Assembly (NCBI GenBank): GCA_011503125.2
Contig: WWBZ02000016.1
Coordinates: 2,046,001 to 2,110,000 of the forward strand
Direction of reading: 5' to 3'
DNA: 64,000 nt
Origin: Botryosphaeria dothidea
Lineage: Eukaryota; Ascomycota; Dothideomycetes; Botryosphaeriales; Botryosphaeriaceae
A model generated the notes under the pieces. The model saw only the letters and a list, made by a program, of their open reading frames with translations, made no database searches and had not been told where the DNA came from. The translations under genes were made by a program, and so were the position numbers. Below, one piece after another: positions 34,675 to 46,586 of this stretch. Numbering within the stretch: position 1 is the stretch's first letter; the number at the start of each line of letters is the position of its first letter.

Positions 34675-37673
34675 GGTGATGCGACAACGGTCAACGGGAG
34701 CGCATGGAACGCAGACGCGTGGTGTTGGCGGATTCGAGGACTCTCGGCGATGAGCGACGCGTCTTGGCGGAGGTCGACGGGCGGGCGCTTTGTCTTCGGT
34801 GGAGACGCACGGTGACCGAGCTGAGCGCCGACGGAAGTGGCGACCGTTATGTATGCGCGAAAACGCGAGGGCTCTAGGACGCGATGGGCGGTGGTGGGAT
34901 GCGGCTCTCAGGCAGGCCGGTGACAAGAGAGCTCAGGTTTCGCGGCTGGCGGGTCTGCTGCTTCTATTAATAAATTAGAGGGAGAGAGGGTGCCGAGCCA
35001 TCGGAGATGCATCACCGTCGCCGCCTAGCCCCATTCAGGCCTCGACCCTAACGAATCCGAGTTAATTATGGGAGCATAGGACCGCATGAGGCGAAATTAT
35101 GCTGCATTTCTGGCAGCTTTTCCCGCTGCGGCCGTCTCGCCCTCCACCCGCACGCGACTTTAGCCGGGCAGCACTCAATATTGGACGATAGGGGCTGTAC
35201 GCTGTACTCGCGCCCGTGTCTCGCGGCGTCAGCAGCTGGCTGGCGGCGACGCTGCGTGGGCATGAGCATGGGCATGGACGTGGGCGTGGGCAGCGGGGCA
35301 GGCCGAGCGCATCTGAAGCACCTATTAGCCGACTGGAAATGACGATGGACGTAATGGGATAGGCCCCTGAAGCCGGAGCATCTGTGTGCCATGCTGACAT
35401 TCCTCGCCGGCCAAGGCAACGGGGCAGCCGTCCGCCTGCTATGGGCTGCTGCTTCTTCAGGCAACCTCTCGCCCGTCCGTTGCTCTGCCCTTCGCATCGT
35501 GCCCGTGCCCGTGCCCATGCGCCCCCCATCGCCGCCCGCCACCAATCGCCGGGCTCCCCGGTTTCAGCGGCCCTCGCGCCTGCTCCTCCTCCTCTTCCTC
35601 CTGCACGCGCGCTTTCCCCTCTCCTCGAAGTCAACAAGTCATTGACAGAGTCCGTGGCCTTCCAGGGACCGCGGTAATAGCTACGGCGCAGGGACTGCGC
35701 GGGCCCGCCGTGCAGCCGACTCCCCCTCAGAAACGGCCCCCGGTGACGTGCAGCTTGCTGAGACACGCGCCTCGAGAACATCATCGATAAGATGGACAAG
35801 CCCGCCCGCTCGGGATCGATAGTGTTTAGCGTGGCCTGCATGCGGGAGCGATTCACGATCCGTCCTCCACGGATGTGGCTGGAGACCCTTTCCTCCCACA
35901 GGCCGGGCGCTTACAGCTATAAATAACTCTCTCGGCAGCCCAGGCTACACCACCTTCTTCTATCCCCCACCACCGTGACCGCATCGCGAGCCGCTCTGCT
36001 GGTTCCCTATGACGGCATCCGCACCCTTGTCGTACGATGCCCTTCTAACCGACGCTGCAACTTCGCATCCGAGCTGAAAACTCCCAGCCCACTGCAAGCT
36101 ACAGCAAGCATACTTTCGTGGGTAGTCGAAGCATTCGTCCGGACGGGTATGGATGCTCCATGACAAAGCTATTCGGGCGGATGCTTTCAGCCTCAACAGT
36201 CGCCTTGTCTTGACCTTCTCTGCGCTGCCAATGCAAATGCCCCGTTCAGCACTGCAATCCCCTTCCGTGACCATCCAGCAGAATCTCTGTTCATTTCAGA
36301 TCTTCAACTAGCCGGCTGCTCCTTCCGTCGATTCAACAAGACCCACGCGACCATTCTTGGTACCAGGTACCGCCCGTGTGCCGCAGCCGTTAATGCAACG
36401 ATGTGGGGCATTCGAAGGGAGCTTCCAGGCTTCTTGGCACCTCCAAGCCATGAGAGGCCGCCCGAGTCTCTCACAGCCCACTAGCCCAGTCACCATTGCT
36501 GTACGAGTCTAACGATCGTGACGCTGCTGAAAGCGCCACCGTGACTGCTTGGTCGGACAACAGCCTTCACATCAAAGAAACAGCGGATGTAGACGAAAAC
36601 GCCTGTCGAACACCCGCTTTGGCAGCGCGATGACATACAACCGACCAAAATTCGCATGGAGGGGTGGAAGACGCCAGCTGCTTCACAGTGGGCGCCAGGG
36701 CGGGCATTCAGCATTCGGATGATGCTTATGGGTAGACAGAATTCTGCAGACCGGAGAAATTGATACTCGATCTCCCTCTGGATCACTGGATAACGCACGT
36801 CTGCTGCGGGGTCATCCCAAGCATTGCCGCACTGGTAAACGCTTCGCTATCCCTTGTCTCTGGAGCAATTGTGGCTATGCCTGGCGCAAAGAGCGTTCTT
36901 CCAGCGTCATGGTAACGTATCACAACGACAAGACAGCTGCTTCACTGCGGCCGGTCCTTGTTTCGCGGCCCGCCTGCGCCTCAATTCAGCCTGTCCACTA
37001 AAACAGTAGAGCCGCAGTGATCTGCAGCGCAGGGCCACAGCTGCGTCAGCCACTGGTGACGAAGTTCTCGGCAGCGGCGGCGCGACACGCAACGATCATC
37101 CCTCTGCCCTTCTCTGAGCGGTCCTTGTGTCACCTGAGTCGTTTTTGAAGTGAAGCGCGGCTAGCGTAGGAGTAGATCTGCCTTGCGACCCCAATGCTCA
37201 TATTTCCCCACAAGCTTTGGCATCGACGGGCGTGCTGCCGGCGGCTGGGCAGTTCTATATTCTGGTTGCTCGGCGTCTGTTCTGGAAATTATTCCAACGA
37301 GACTTGTTGGAGATCCAGCGCGTTTGTTTTTTTCCCCTTGGTTTACAGCAATGGTTCGTCTTGTGTAGTAGAACATGACTGTCCAGGGACACCACGTCAA
37401 AATGACTTGTAGACGCAGCATGTTCCTGTACGCATCTAATCGAACGTCTCCACATTTCGCTCTCCCATTCGACGATTGCCGAGGATCGCACCTTCGCTCG
37501 TCGTGTCGGAGGCTGCCGGATGAGCGGTGGAGCAGTGACCACCAAAGAAGAATTATACGTCCGAAAGTCGAGGTTGAGGTAAGCATATTCGCATGGAAAG
37601 TTAAGGACAAAACACGCCATGAAGCTAGTGGTAGAACAAAGTGCTGACCGGGCTCTGGGAATCTCGTGAAATG
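34675..37673. other. Long intergenic region upstream of the MADS gene
   Basis: About 3 kb without a supported gene. GTGGGC/GCATGG runs lie near 35265-35300 and a TATAAATA box near 35920, but no convincing coding frame follows the latter. The right part is a mix of short open frames on both strands without resemblance to known proteins. Confidence 0.45.
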
Positions 37674-37689
37674 CGAACGATCAATATAG
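37674..37689 (+). repeat. Target-site duplication, left copy
   Basis: CGAACGATCAATATAG is found here and, identical over 16 bp, at 38873-38888, exactly bracketing the LINE fragment. Confidence 0.85.
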
Positions 37690-38872
37690 ATAGATAAATT
37701 CATTTCTTCCCGATATAGCTCCCTTACGGGTCCATGCGGGGCTGGCTATCTATAGTTATTTTACTCGAGGGGGAAAACCTTTTCGCCTGGCAAAAACCCC
37801 TCCTCTCTATCTAGGCCTGTTTGTCCCTACTAGTTCTGTTTTTCCTTCTTACCGGTAGCGGCTGCTATAGCAGCCCTACATTCGCCCACTAGCCCTACCC
37901 CTTCAGTCCTTATCCTCGTAGTTATCCGGGTCCTAGTATTCCCGGTAGTCCTCCTGGTTCCTCTTCCTGGTTATCCTCCTGGATTAGTTCCCTAGCTAGA
38001 CTAAACTGACTAAGCAGCCCTAGGCGTAGGAACCAGCCTGTTGCTACTTTGATCCCCTTATTTATTGAGAGGAGGGAGTAGTAGTCCGTGGTCCCTGCCC
38101 TTTAGAGCATCTGTGCCCTGCCCTGTTGGAAGTGGGGGCAGAAGAGGAGGATATGCTTTGGGGTTTGTCTATGCCAGCCGCATGGACAGGCAGGACTAGG
38201 GTGCCCTGGCACCTTGCGCCTTGAGAGGAAGTCCTCCAGTCCAATATGCTCTGTACGTAGTAGGGTGGCGAGTGTGCTCTGTGGCTTGGATAGTTCGCTG
38301 TGGATTTGTCTGATTTTTGGGTTCCACTATGTGCTTTGGGCTACTAGCTTGTCTTGTCTTCCCTGGCTAGTAGACTTTGTCCATCTCTCCTTCCACTTGT
38401 TCCTATATGCTATACGTAGCTTCGTTCGCTCCGGGAGACTCTGGTAGGTAGAGGGGCAGTAGTTAAGGAGTAAGTTTGCCTTTTTTCTAAGCAGGGTTCT
38501 TCTAGCAGGGCCAGCGGCGCCTCTAGTACTTAGAGTAGCCCGAGCTATCTGTTTAATACTCTGGCAAGTTTCCTCTACTACTGCCGCGACTGGGCCATCC
38601 CTAGCTCTAATAGCCTAGGCTAGTGCTAGTTCGTCCAGGTGTAGTGAGAGTGGGGGAATCCCTGTCTCATGCTCCAAGGTTTGTGTGCTGGTTGACTTAT
38701 ACGCCCCTGAGATGGTGCGTAGGCACTGGTTTTGGATCTTCTTTAGTGGCTGAATGGCTGTTTTTCTCCACCCTGGGATTCCCTCTGGGGTATGCCATAC
38801 CCCACAGCCGTAGGTGAGGACTGGCCTTACCACGGCCGCATAGATATGGCGGGCTTTAGTAAATGAGGCTCC
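37690..38872 (-). mobile_element. 5'-truncated non-LTR retrotransposon (Tad1-like LINE), degenerate
   Basis: On the minus strand, one frame from 38872 to 37922 encodes the end of a LINE polyprotein: the reverse-transcriptase thumb region (HIYAAVVRPVLTYGCGVWH), a linker, and a C-terminal cysteine/histidine motif (CPCGWHRQTPKHILLFCPHF), ending with TGWFLRLGLLSQFSLARE. Three in-frame stops interrupt it (after LDELALA, after KLVAQST and after GRAQML). The catalytic reverse-transcriptase core and endonuclease are missing, as expected of 5' truncation during target-primed insertion. About 230 bp of 3' untranslated sequence follows to 37690. Perfect 16-bp duplications flank the piece. It cannot move on its own. 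Confidence 0.88.
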
Positions 38873-38888
38873 CGAACGATCAATATAG
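38873..38888 (+). repeat. Target-site duplication, right copy
   Basis: Second copy of CGAACGATCAATATAG, at the truncated 5' side of the LINE fragment. Confidence 0.85.
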
Positions 38889-39611
38889 CAATAACTTCTT
38901 ACGACACAAGGGATATCACAACATATTTGCTGTCAATCAATGCTATTTTCTGCTCTGTACCCTTTCAAATTTCGCCTGTGCAATGATAGCGCAGAGATAT
39001 GTGACGTCATTTATATGTGAAGCTATGTTCTGCCTGTGCAGCGATATCTCCATACCCTCCCAATACTACCGTGAGGGAGCCAGGTACTCTCAATTCGTTG
39101 GCCGCCACGGTAGACCTTGAAAGCGCAAATTGTTGCACAATCGAGTTGCATTCGGCTCAACCCTTCGAGTTCTGGCTCTAAACTGGTATAAGAGTTCGCT
39201 CTGAAGGACCAAGGCAGACTTGCGCGGTTTGAATATGCTTTGACATGGCGCTGGAGGCACCGATGTCTGACAGATGCTTTGCAAATTGCCCGTTCAGCAT
39301 GACGGGTAGATGTGTTAATCCAGAGATCTTTCACTCTCTCTTCCATATCTTCACGCTCGGGCTGGCGATTCAATATAATCATCTTCGGTATGGAACATCA
39401 TCGCTCAAAATACGGGATCATGCATCGCGCAGCATACAAACCACCTCCCACTGCGCACGAATAAACTGCACGCATGTGCAGTGTCACGGTTACTCAGTAT
39501 GGTAGACGTCCATTCCGAGGAGGTAGATGTCAAGTAAAAATCTGCACAACATCAAACTGGTCACTTCGGCATTGATTGACATATCGTATCATAACTGTTC
39601 TATCCCGCAAT
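38889..39611. other. Intergenic
   Basis: AT-rich sequence downstream of the DUF3140 gene; nothing recognisable. Confidence 0.5.
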
Positions 39612-40171
39612 TTAGGTCTTCTGCGCGTCGTGCCCCCAATTCTTCAAGCTTCTATTTGTTATAGTGAGCAATGTCATTCATCCAAGTGGGAAGAGGAGCT
39701 ATACTTATAGCTTTTACTGTTTGTGTCTTTTTTTGCCTTCTCTTCCTGTGCGAGATGGCGTTTACAGTAAGCCACGACCCGCCGCATGTGGTCAATTTCA
39801 TCCTCGTCGTATTTTCCAGGGTCCTTCTTGGGATTCTTCTCCAGAATTTTGATAATTTTCCGGCCACTGATACTTGGTCATCCATAGGAAGATCAAATTG
39901 GGAGATTTTGATATTCTTTACCTCTCGTGTCCGATAGTTTCCCCAGAGCTTAAAGAATGTCAGCCTGACGACCATTACGAGACTACAACAATATCGTACC
40001 CATCATCCTTGCTCCATCCAGAGCCGGTGGATTCCTCACTACCCAACCAGTCCTTCAATTCATCGGGTGACATGTTGACGAGCTGATTGAACTCTCTGAT
40101 CCAAGTTAGAGCCATGCTAAATAAAACAAGAATAAGACGTACTCAATGACTGTCTGGGCGTCCTTGACCAT
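39612..40171 (-). CDS. DUF3140 family small protein
   Basis: A small fungal and bacterial family of unproven function. There are five exons on the minus strand: 40171-40143, 40095-40000, 39948-39922, 39866-39705 and 39651-39612 (117 aa). The spliced protein starts MVKDAQTVIEEFNQLVNM, contains DWLGSEESTGSGWSKDDG and SGETIGHESGRKIIKIL, then KYDEDEIDHMRRVVAYCKRH, and ends SLKNWGHDAQK. Every one of the four introns (47-55 bp) is needed to keep the family frame, and exon 3 is only 27 nt. The frame is open upstream to an ATG at 40381; the extra 70 residues are basic and end YFSSTSRK, which resembles a mitochondrial presequence, so a second, longer form is possible. Binding to DNA or RNA has been suggested for the family, but I cannot show it. 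Confidence 0.82.
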
Positions 40172-40381
40172 TTTGCGAGATGTAGAGCTGAAATATCTTG
40201 CGAAAAGTGCGGTAGAGTGAGGATATGAGGGTTGTTTTGAGTTCAAAGCATAGCTTGAGCGTTGTGGGAGCGATGTTCTTTTAGACAAAAAGTCCATGAC
40301 GACATTGGAGACGCGAGCAGCGCGCATCACGTGCATGGCTGAGGATCGGAATATGGCATCGAAAAGTGGTCTAGGTGTCAT

Positions 40382-41874
40382 TGGCGCGTGCGTTGATTTT
40401 CAGGCGTTTCAGAGAAACAAATGCGCAAAGGCCAATGAGAGAAAAGAGTTCAGAATAGCGTTCGAGACAAGAAGGGTGTCTGCGGTTGATTGATGTGGGA
40501 ATGCGGGCGGGAAGAAATGAAGCCGCCCAAAAAGATGGATCGCTAGAAATTAGTGAGCCGTTGTCACGAACGCCATTGACCTCTTCCCGCATTTCGCGCG
40601 TCACGTCACACACACATTTGGGTTCTATGGCTGGTGGCGCGTCCCCTGAGCCAGGTAGCCGTCATTAGCTGGAGGGATTATCCTCGACGCGTACAGCATG
40701 CACTCCGTCGTCGTGCAGAGCCATTTGACTAAGACACCACGCATAAATCGACGGCATAGCAACTGCGAAAACGACTCCGTGTCGGGAAACTGTTCCTGCA
40801 GGCGGCGCGAGAGGATGGCGACGCCACGACAAGCTGCGGCTGTCATTGGCGCGTCCTACTAGCCGTGGGCTGCAGGAGGGCTTTTGAAGACCTGGGAGGT
40901 GCTCCGTAGACTCCCCGAAAAAGCAATTTGCGGACATGGCGTTGGGGTCAGCCGATTGGCAGCGGGCCGCTGCAGCTGCAGACGCTGGCAGCATTTCCCC
41001 TTGGGTGTTGAAGAAATGGGACAGAGGGCAGTTCGCGTGGCCGTGTCTTAGCGAGGGTACGAGCATGATGATGAACCCGTTGAGAGTGCAGGCACGGCCA
41101 CCAATCACGGGCAGCATTTCCACGGCGTCCCTGCGTGAGGCGGTCCCAAAGGAAGCTCTTCGGAGATGGGCCGCTGGTAGGCCGAGTCGTGGTCGGGCTG
41201 GCTCACGACTTCAGTCGGGCAACGCAGACGGGCGGGGTTGGGGTGTCTCAGTTGGGCCAGCATGGCGGGCTGTGGTGCGCTGGCCTGCCGGGAGGATGTG
41301 AAAGCTGCAAAGCGGGAGGAGTGGCGATGTGTGCTGGCAGGCTCACAGGCTGAGGAGCGACAAGGGAAACAGCTTAGCTCGATCGCCGTACATCCAGCTC
41401 CCCTGAGAAATTAAAGCCCGCCAAGTCCCCCGTCCTCCAGCGCGCTCCAAAACACGCCTCTCGCCCTGCTAGCTTTTTTTCTGCTGTGCCGAATAGACAG
41501 CCTGCTCCTACCGCCGCTGCGCCATATCCGACGCGCTGCCCTCCGCGAGCTCCGTCCATCCTCCGTACCACCTCCGTGCTCGACGACGCCAGACGCGACC
41601 CCTGTACGCTCTCCACCACGCGCACCCGCACGCCTGCGCAAGGTCCGCCTGTAGTCAATTGCTCCACGCCGCCCAAGTCGTTCGTTTCTCACCTATGCAT
41701 GCGCCCTGCGCTCGCTCCATCCAAATTCCGTCTCCACCACTCCTATAACCCTCCGCCGCCGCCGCCGCCCGCCCGCCCGCCTCGATAGCCCGCACCCCCT
41801 GCGCGCGCGGCAGATCCACCGGCCATAGCGCAGTCGATGCGACCCTGCCAGTAGCCTTATCACAGCATATCACA
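40382..41874. other. Intergenic between divergent genes
   Basis: This is the upstream region of the DUF3140 gene (-) and of Msb1 (+). The last 300 bp are C-rich with a CCG/CCGCC run near 41754-41783 and CT-rich leader sequence. No gene is seen. Confidence 0.5.
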
Positions 41875-44800
41875 ATGCCGTTCTTTGCGAAGGTCTTCAA
41901 GCCGCGTGACGGTGGCAAGAAAGGGAAGTTGGACGATGCCGACAGCCAGCCGCTGCCGCCCCCCAAGCCGCGATGGGAGGAGTCGTGGTCACGCAAGGAA
42001 GTCGCGCCAGACGAGGTCCAGGAGCTCATCCATATCTGCACCCAGGAGTTGAAGTCGAGAGGTATGTAGGCTGTGGCCGCCCGCACTTCCCCTGTCTTTC
42101 CTGCAATCGATTCTGACATCACAACAGCGCTGGACACGCCATTTCTTCTCCTGCCCTTCCGCCCTGGCTCCGACGCTTCCTCCGCGCGAAGCTTCATTAG
42201 GAGCTTCTTCAGAGATGCCTACGAGGGTGGAGGATCATACCGGGGCGAGAGTCTGCGGGCAGAATTGCGCCTGACGGAGCCAATGGTGGGAGAGAGTTCC
42301 AAAAGAATCGCGCATATATGGACTGACTTGGACGTAGGTTCTCTGTAGTATTATGAAGTGGTGCTGGAGCCGGCTGCCCGGTGGTGTTGTCACTTGGGAC
42401 GCGTACGAGCTATTCCGTGTGGGAGAACAGGGTAAGTGACGCTATCGGTGAAATATTATCCAGAAAAACTGACAGCAGCAGACTCCGGCATGGCCAAGCA
42501 CGCGTTCGATACGTTCATCCCAATCAGCGTCGACTCGGAAGCACGCAAGCAAATTATAATCGATTTCTTCGATCTCCTGGCCGCCATCTCTGCGCGAGGC
42601 AAGACCAATGGTCTTGGGGGCAGGAAATTGTCCCGAATGGCAGGCTGGTGGGCTTTCGAGCACCCAGACAATGGAAAGGGTTTTGACGATGGATACAAGT
42701 CCTGGACGAAGTAAGCTTTCCCGGTATAGTTTAAGCAACTTTGCTGACAACTGTAGCGCCGCCGACGCCACGAGCCACCTTTACTTTGCCTATCTGCGTT
42801 CACTATCTCCCGAAGACAAGAATCTTACCGGCATCAACACCCTTCCACGCTCACTACAGGCTCTTGTCAACCAGACCGAGTATCCTCCTGAGCCGCCAAT
42901 ACTCATGCAGACAACGACCACCAAGGTTGTTATGATTGTTGATACGGTATCCCCGACTCCTTTTGCGCTTTTGCGCAGGGCAAAGAATTTCGAATACCGC
43001 GATGATGATAAAGCGCTTCAAAGATTCACTCAGTACGATGATCCCGTCCGTGCTCTTACGGAGGAGTGCCGCCGTGTCCTGAATGCTATCTCGTCCGCCA
43101 ATCAGTCGAGCACTGCAACCGAGGGGTCTTCTGATCCCTCCTGGTCACGTTTTGAGGATTTGGGTTTCGGGTTCTTGGATACTTCCCTCGCGTCGCCCGG
43201 CAGCACTAGCAGCGGACCTACGCCCACAAGCACCAGCAATGGGCTCCGAACCACCCCACGTGCCCGAGCTGACCAGATGGGACGACCGACTACTCCTTCC
43301 TGGGCCGATTTCCTATCCTCTGGGTTTACGGACGAACAGGGACATACTGCCCCGTCGCCCATGCTACTTCCTCCAGACAAAGTTCTGCCTCCCATTGGCG
43401 AGGTCGCACGCGTTCAGAGCTCGCAGTCCCACCTGAGACTGGTTGATGAAGATCTCGAGCCGGGAGAGCTTGCCAGCATTCAACCCTTTGATCTCGATGA
43501 GACTTTCTGGTGGGTCTGGATGACGAGCTTGGCCATCGAGGAACCCAACGAGCGCAAGGCTGTTTTCGGTCGTTGCGCGCTTGTCGAAACCAACATTTCC
43601 GGTGGCAAATGGCTTGTACTGGAGGAGCAGGTGAAGGGTGCGTCAGAGCCCGCAGAGGGTGCTTACATTGTCGAGAAGAAGAGCAAATTCAGCTTTACCA
43701 GGCGCGGTCGCCTAGGTCGCAGGAAATCGACAGGCAAAAAGCCACCGAAGGAGCCATACGACCGGGCTCAAACTGACACGCCCACAAGTAAGACGAGCAT
43801 CGGACCGGATCAGCATGCCCGCATTCAGGCCGCAGCTGCGCGTCTTGCTCAGCAGCAGAAACAGCAGGAAGCACAGGATGCAGCTCAGCGGCGCGGAAGG
43901 AACGAAGAGACATCAGCGAAGACTAACAGCGTCATGACCTTGCAACCAATGGTTGTTAGCGAAGCTGCTCCGGCCATGAAGTGGGCGCGTGCCTTTGACA
44001 AGGAGGCCGTTCGCGCGCAGTATCTAGGTGATCCCACTGCTGGCAAGGGTTTCCTTTCTCGCGAGAACCTTGCTTTGTCGCCCAGTCCCACGTTCTCAAA
44101 TGGCGTTCCTTCTCCTCGCGCGCCTTCCACTAATCACGACCTTCCCCCTCTGCCAAGCGAGGCCGGTTCAACAAAGGGCGTTCAGCGTAAAGCTTTGGCG
44201 CCTTCTCCTCTTCCTGCCAGTCCGACTAACGAGCCTGCCAACGATGAAGCCGCCGCGGCCGCTCAAGTCCCACTTCCTGTCCCCGAGAAGCCCAAGGTGG
44301 ACACTTCTTCTGACAACAATGTGCACCCTGCGTTGCGTGCGGACAAGAAGAAGACCGTTTCGCCCTCCCCTGTGGCTGAGAGGCGCAGAATGTTTGAGGA
44401 GAAGACTGCGGCGGCTACCGCTCCTCCTGAAGTCAAGAAGGACGAGCACAAGAAGCTGAAGAAGCCCGCTCAGACCGGCACTAGCGGTGGTGGTGGCTTC
44501 AAGAAGCTTTTCGGAAAAAAGAAGGCCGCTGCCGAACCTGCTCGCTCCAATACTCCGGAGCCAACAGCTGATGCCAATGCTGGCCTTCAGGTTCCCCAGC
44601 AGGGTGGAGGTCTCGTTCGCACGCTCTCTGGCCTGCGCAAGAAGCCTGCTGCTGTCGAGCCCACTCCCGACGCATCCACCGAGGTACCCGAGCCTACCTC
44701 CCCCCCTGCCCCTATGCGCAACGAAGCTGCCATGTACACTGACGACCGCCCGCCGCTTTCACGAGTTCACACAAACGAGCGCGAAGAAGCGGAAGCACAC

Positions 44801-45247
44801 TTTTCTCGCTTTGATCAAGGTCCCTTGGAAGATCAGCCCGCCTTTGTTCCTGGTGACACGGATGATGAAGCTCTCACGCCCCATGCAACTCGCTTCAACA
44901 AAGAGCCCGAGGTTCCTGCGACTCCCGTCGATGAGGAGGATTCGCAGGCAGATGTGTCATCCGTCTCCTCAGCCTCCATCGATCTCGCGCAACAGGTCTC
45001 TCCAACCCAGGACCGCTGGGCTCAGATTCGCAAGAATGCTGCTGAGCGTGCTGCTCGCATGAGCGATGAACAGTATTCTCGTCCTCGCCACAGCGAGAGC
45101 CAGGCCTCTCGCACTACGGCTGACGACGGCGACACCAGCGGTGAGGAGACCATCGAGTCTCGTGTCGCCCGCATCAAGGCTCGCGTTGCAGAGCTAACTG
45201 GCAACATGGACTCTTCTGGTAACATCGTTACTGGCGCTCAACGCTAG
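41875..45247 (+). CDS. MSB1: Msb1/Mug8-type morphogenesis protein
   Basis: Msb1 in yeast works with Cdc42, Rho1, formin and Boi proteins in bud emergence and cell-wall signalling; the role here is inferred. There are five exons: 41875-42061, 42128-42285, 42338-42431, 42482-42710 and 42757-45247 (1052 aa). Junctions restore KSR-ALDTPFLLLPF, TEPM-VLCSIMKWCWSRLPGG, GEQ-DSGMAKHAF and SWT-NAADATSHLYF. The N-terminal 430 residues form the conserved Msb1/Mug8 domain, which starts MPFFAKVFKPRDGGKKGK and includes LSRMAGWWAFEHP and FDLDETFWWVWMTSLAIEE. The C-terminal 600 residues are Pro/Ser/Lys-rich and disordered, with several KKLFGKKK-like basic patches and acidic segments. The start lies in ACAATGCC. 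All introns are 46-66 bp and all are in the N-terminal quarter. Confidence 0.92.
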
Positions 45248-46586
45248 GGTACCTCCAACTTCTTCGCAAGCTTTGGCACAACATCAAGGACTCCGTACGC
45301 ATACTGAACGATGTCTTCTGCGCGTCGGCGGTCTCTTACTTGCCTGAGTCAATTTTTCCCAACATCCTTGCAGATTCGGCCTCATGTCTTCTACGTCATT
45401 CAACGACAAAGCAATGGTCTTTCCTCGTCTTGAGGGTTGACCAGGCTACGTACATCAGTCTGCGGAACTTATTTTCGCGCGTGCCATTTTCGTTCGAGAC
45501 ACAAAGTTGCCTCGGTCTATTTTCCTTCTCGAAATCTCTAAACCATACCTGCTCTCGACTTCGCCTCTTTCCTAGCCTATGTCAAGCTGTTGCTAGTTCG
45601 AAGATAGACTTCGGCACTTGCGGAAGGATCCTTGGGTTGCGTCTCTTGCGACAACGACCGCTGCACAACTACACCTAATTTTCCTTGCTTGCATCTCTGG
45701 TTTTCTTTTCATTCGATTCAAGCGAAAATCCCAGCAAACACAAACACCATTTAACGGAAGTTCAGAGTTTTCTACCATCCGGTGACTCCACGCTTGGCTT
45801 GCGTCAAGCTTTTTCCTTTCCCCTAAGCTTTTTTTCCTCCCGATGTCATTTTTGCGTTCGCATTCTGTTCTGTTTCTGTCGATTATACCCTTTGCAGCTC
45901 GATGTTCTCTTTTCCTGCCTTCGATCTTGTGTAGCTTTACACTTCTTTCAGTTTTCATCTGTTCCTTTCATCGAAGAAGGTGTGGGTGTAAAATGAAGGT
46001 CGGTTCTAGATAGAAGGGATCTTCTCCTATAATTGGTGCACGTCGGGGTAAGATGTACCGTGCCAGCACGAATGGAAGTTTTTTTGGTTGGCAAGTAAAT
46101 ATGTGACAGAAATTCAGATGCTGGTGAAGCGACTGCCGTGCTCCATCCTAATCTTGATTGGTGCCCTCCTTCTTAGTAAGACTAGAATCGCAATGACATA
46201 CTTCGAGGCGGCCCTTGGTAAGCTAGAACTGTAGATAGGAAAGACGATGCAATACTCCGTACCTAGCTGAAATTAGCACCACGCTCACTTTAACTCTTAG
46301 AGTTACCACGCACGGATACGCCGGCAATCGATTTCGGTGGCTGTACCCGGAAGTGGCCCCTTCCGGTGATTGTGACTGGAGAGCGTATAGTTGACTCCAA
46401 TTTTAACGTCCAATACAAAACGTCGACTGGATGGCACTTGGTTTGACTCGACTTTCAGCCAGACAGGCAGCCCGATCACGTCGCACTCGGAACCCCGTAT
46501 CATGATGCGATGTCTCAACACTTATATCTACAAAATCACAATCGGCCCGTACGGTTCTTGCCTCTTTCTTTATCATTCATCTCATC
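45248..46586. other. Intergenic
   Basis: T/C-rich 3' region of Msb1 followed by the upstream region of the rhodopsin-like gene. No gene is seen. Confidence 0.5.

Noticed and set aside
32867..45247. Functional cluster of cell-wall integrity genes (Rlm1 and Msb1)
   Set aside because: They are 7 kb apart with an unrelated gene and a LINE fragment between them; no shared promoter element was seen.
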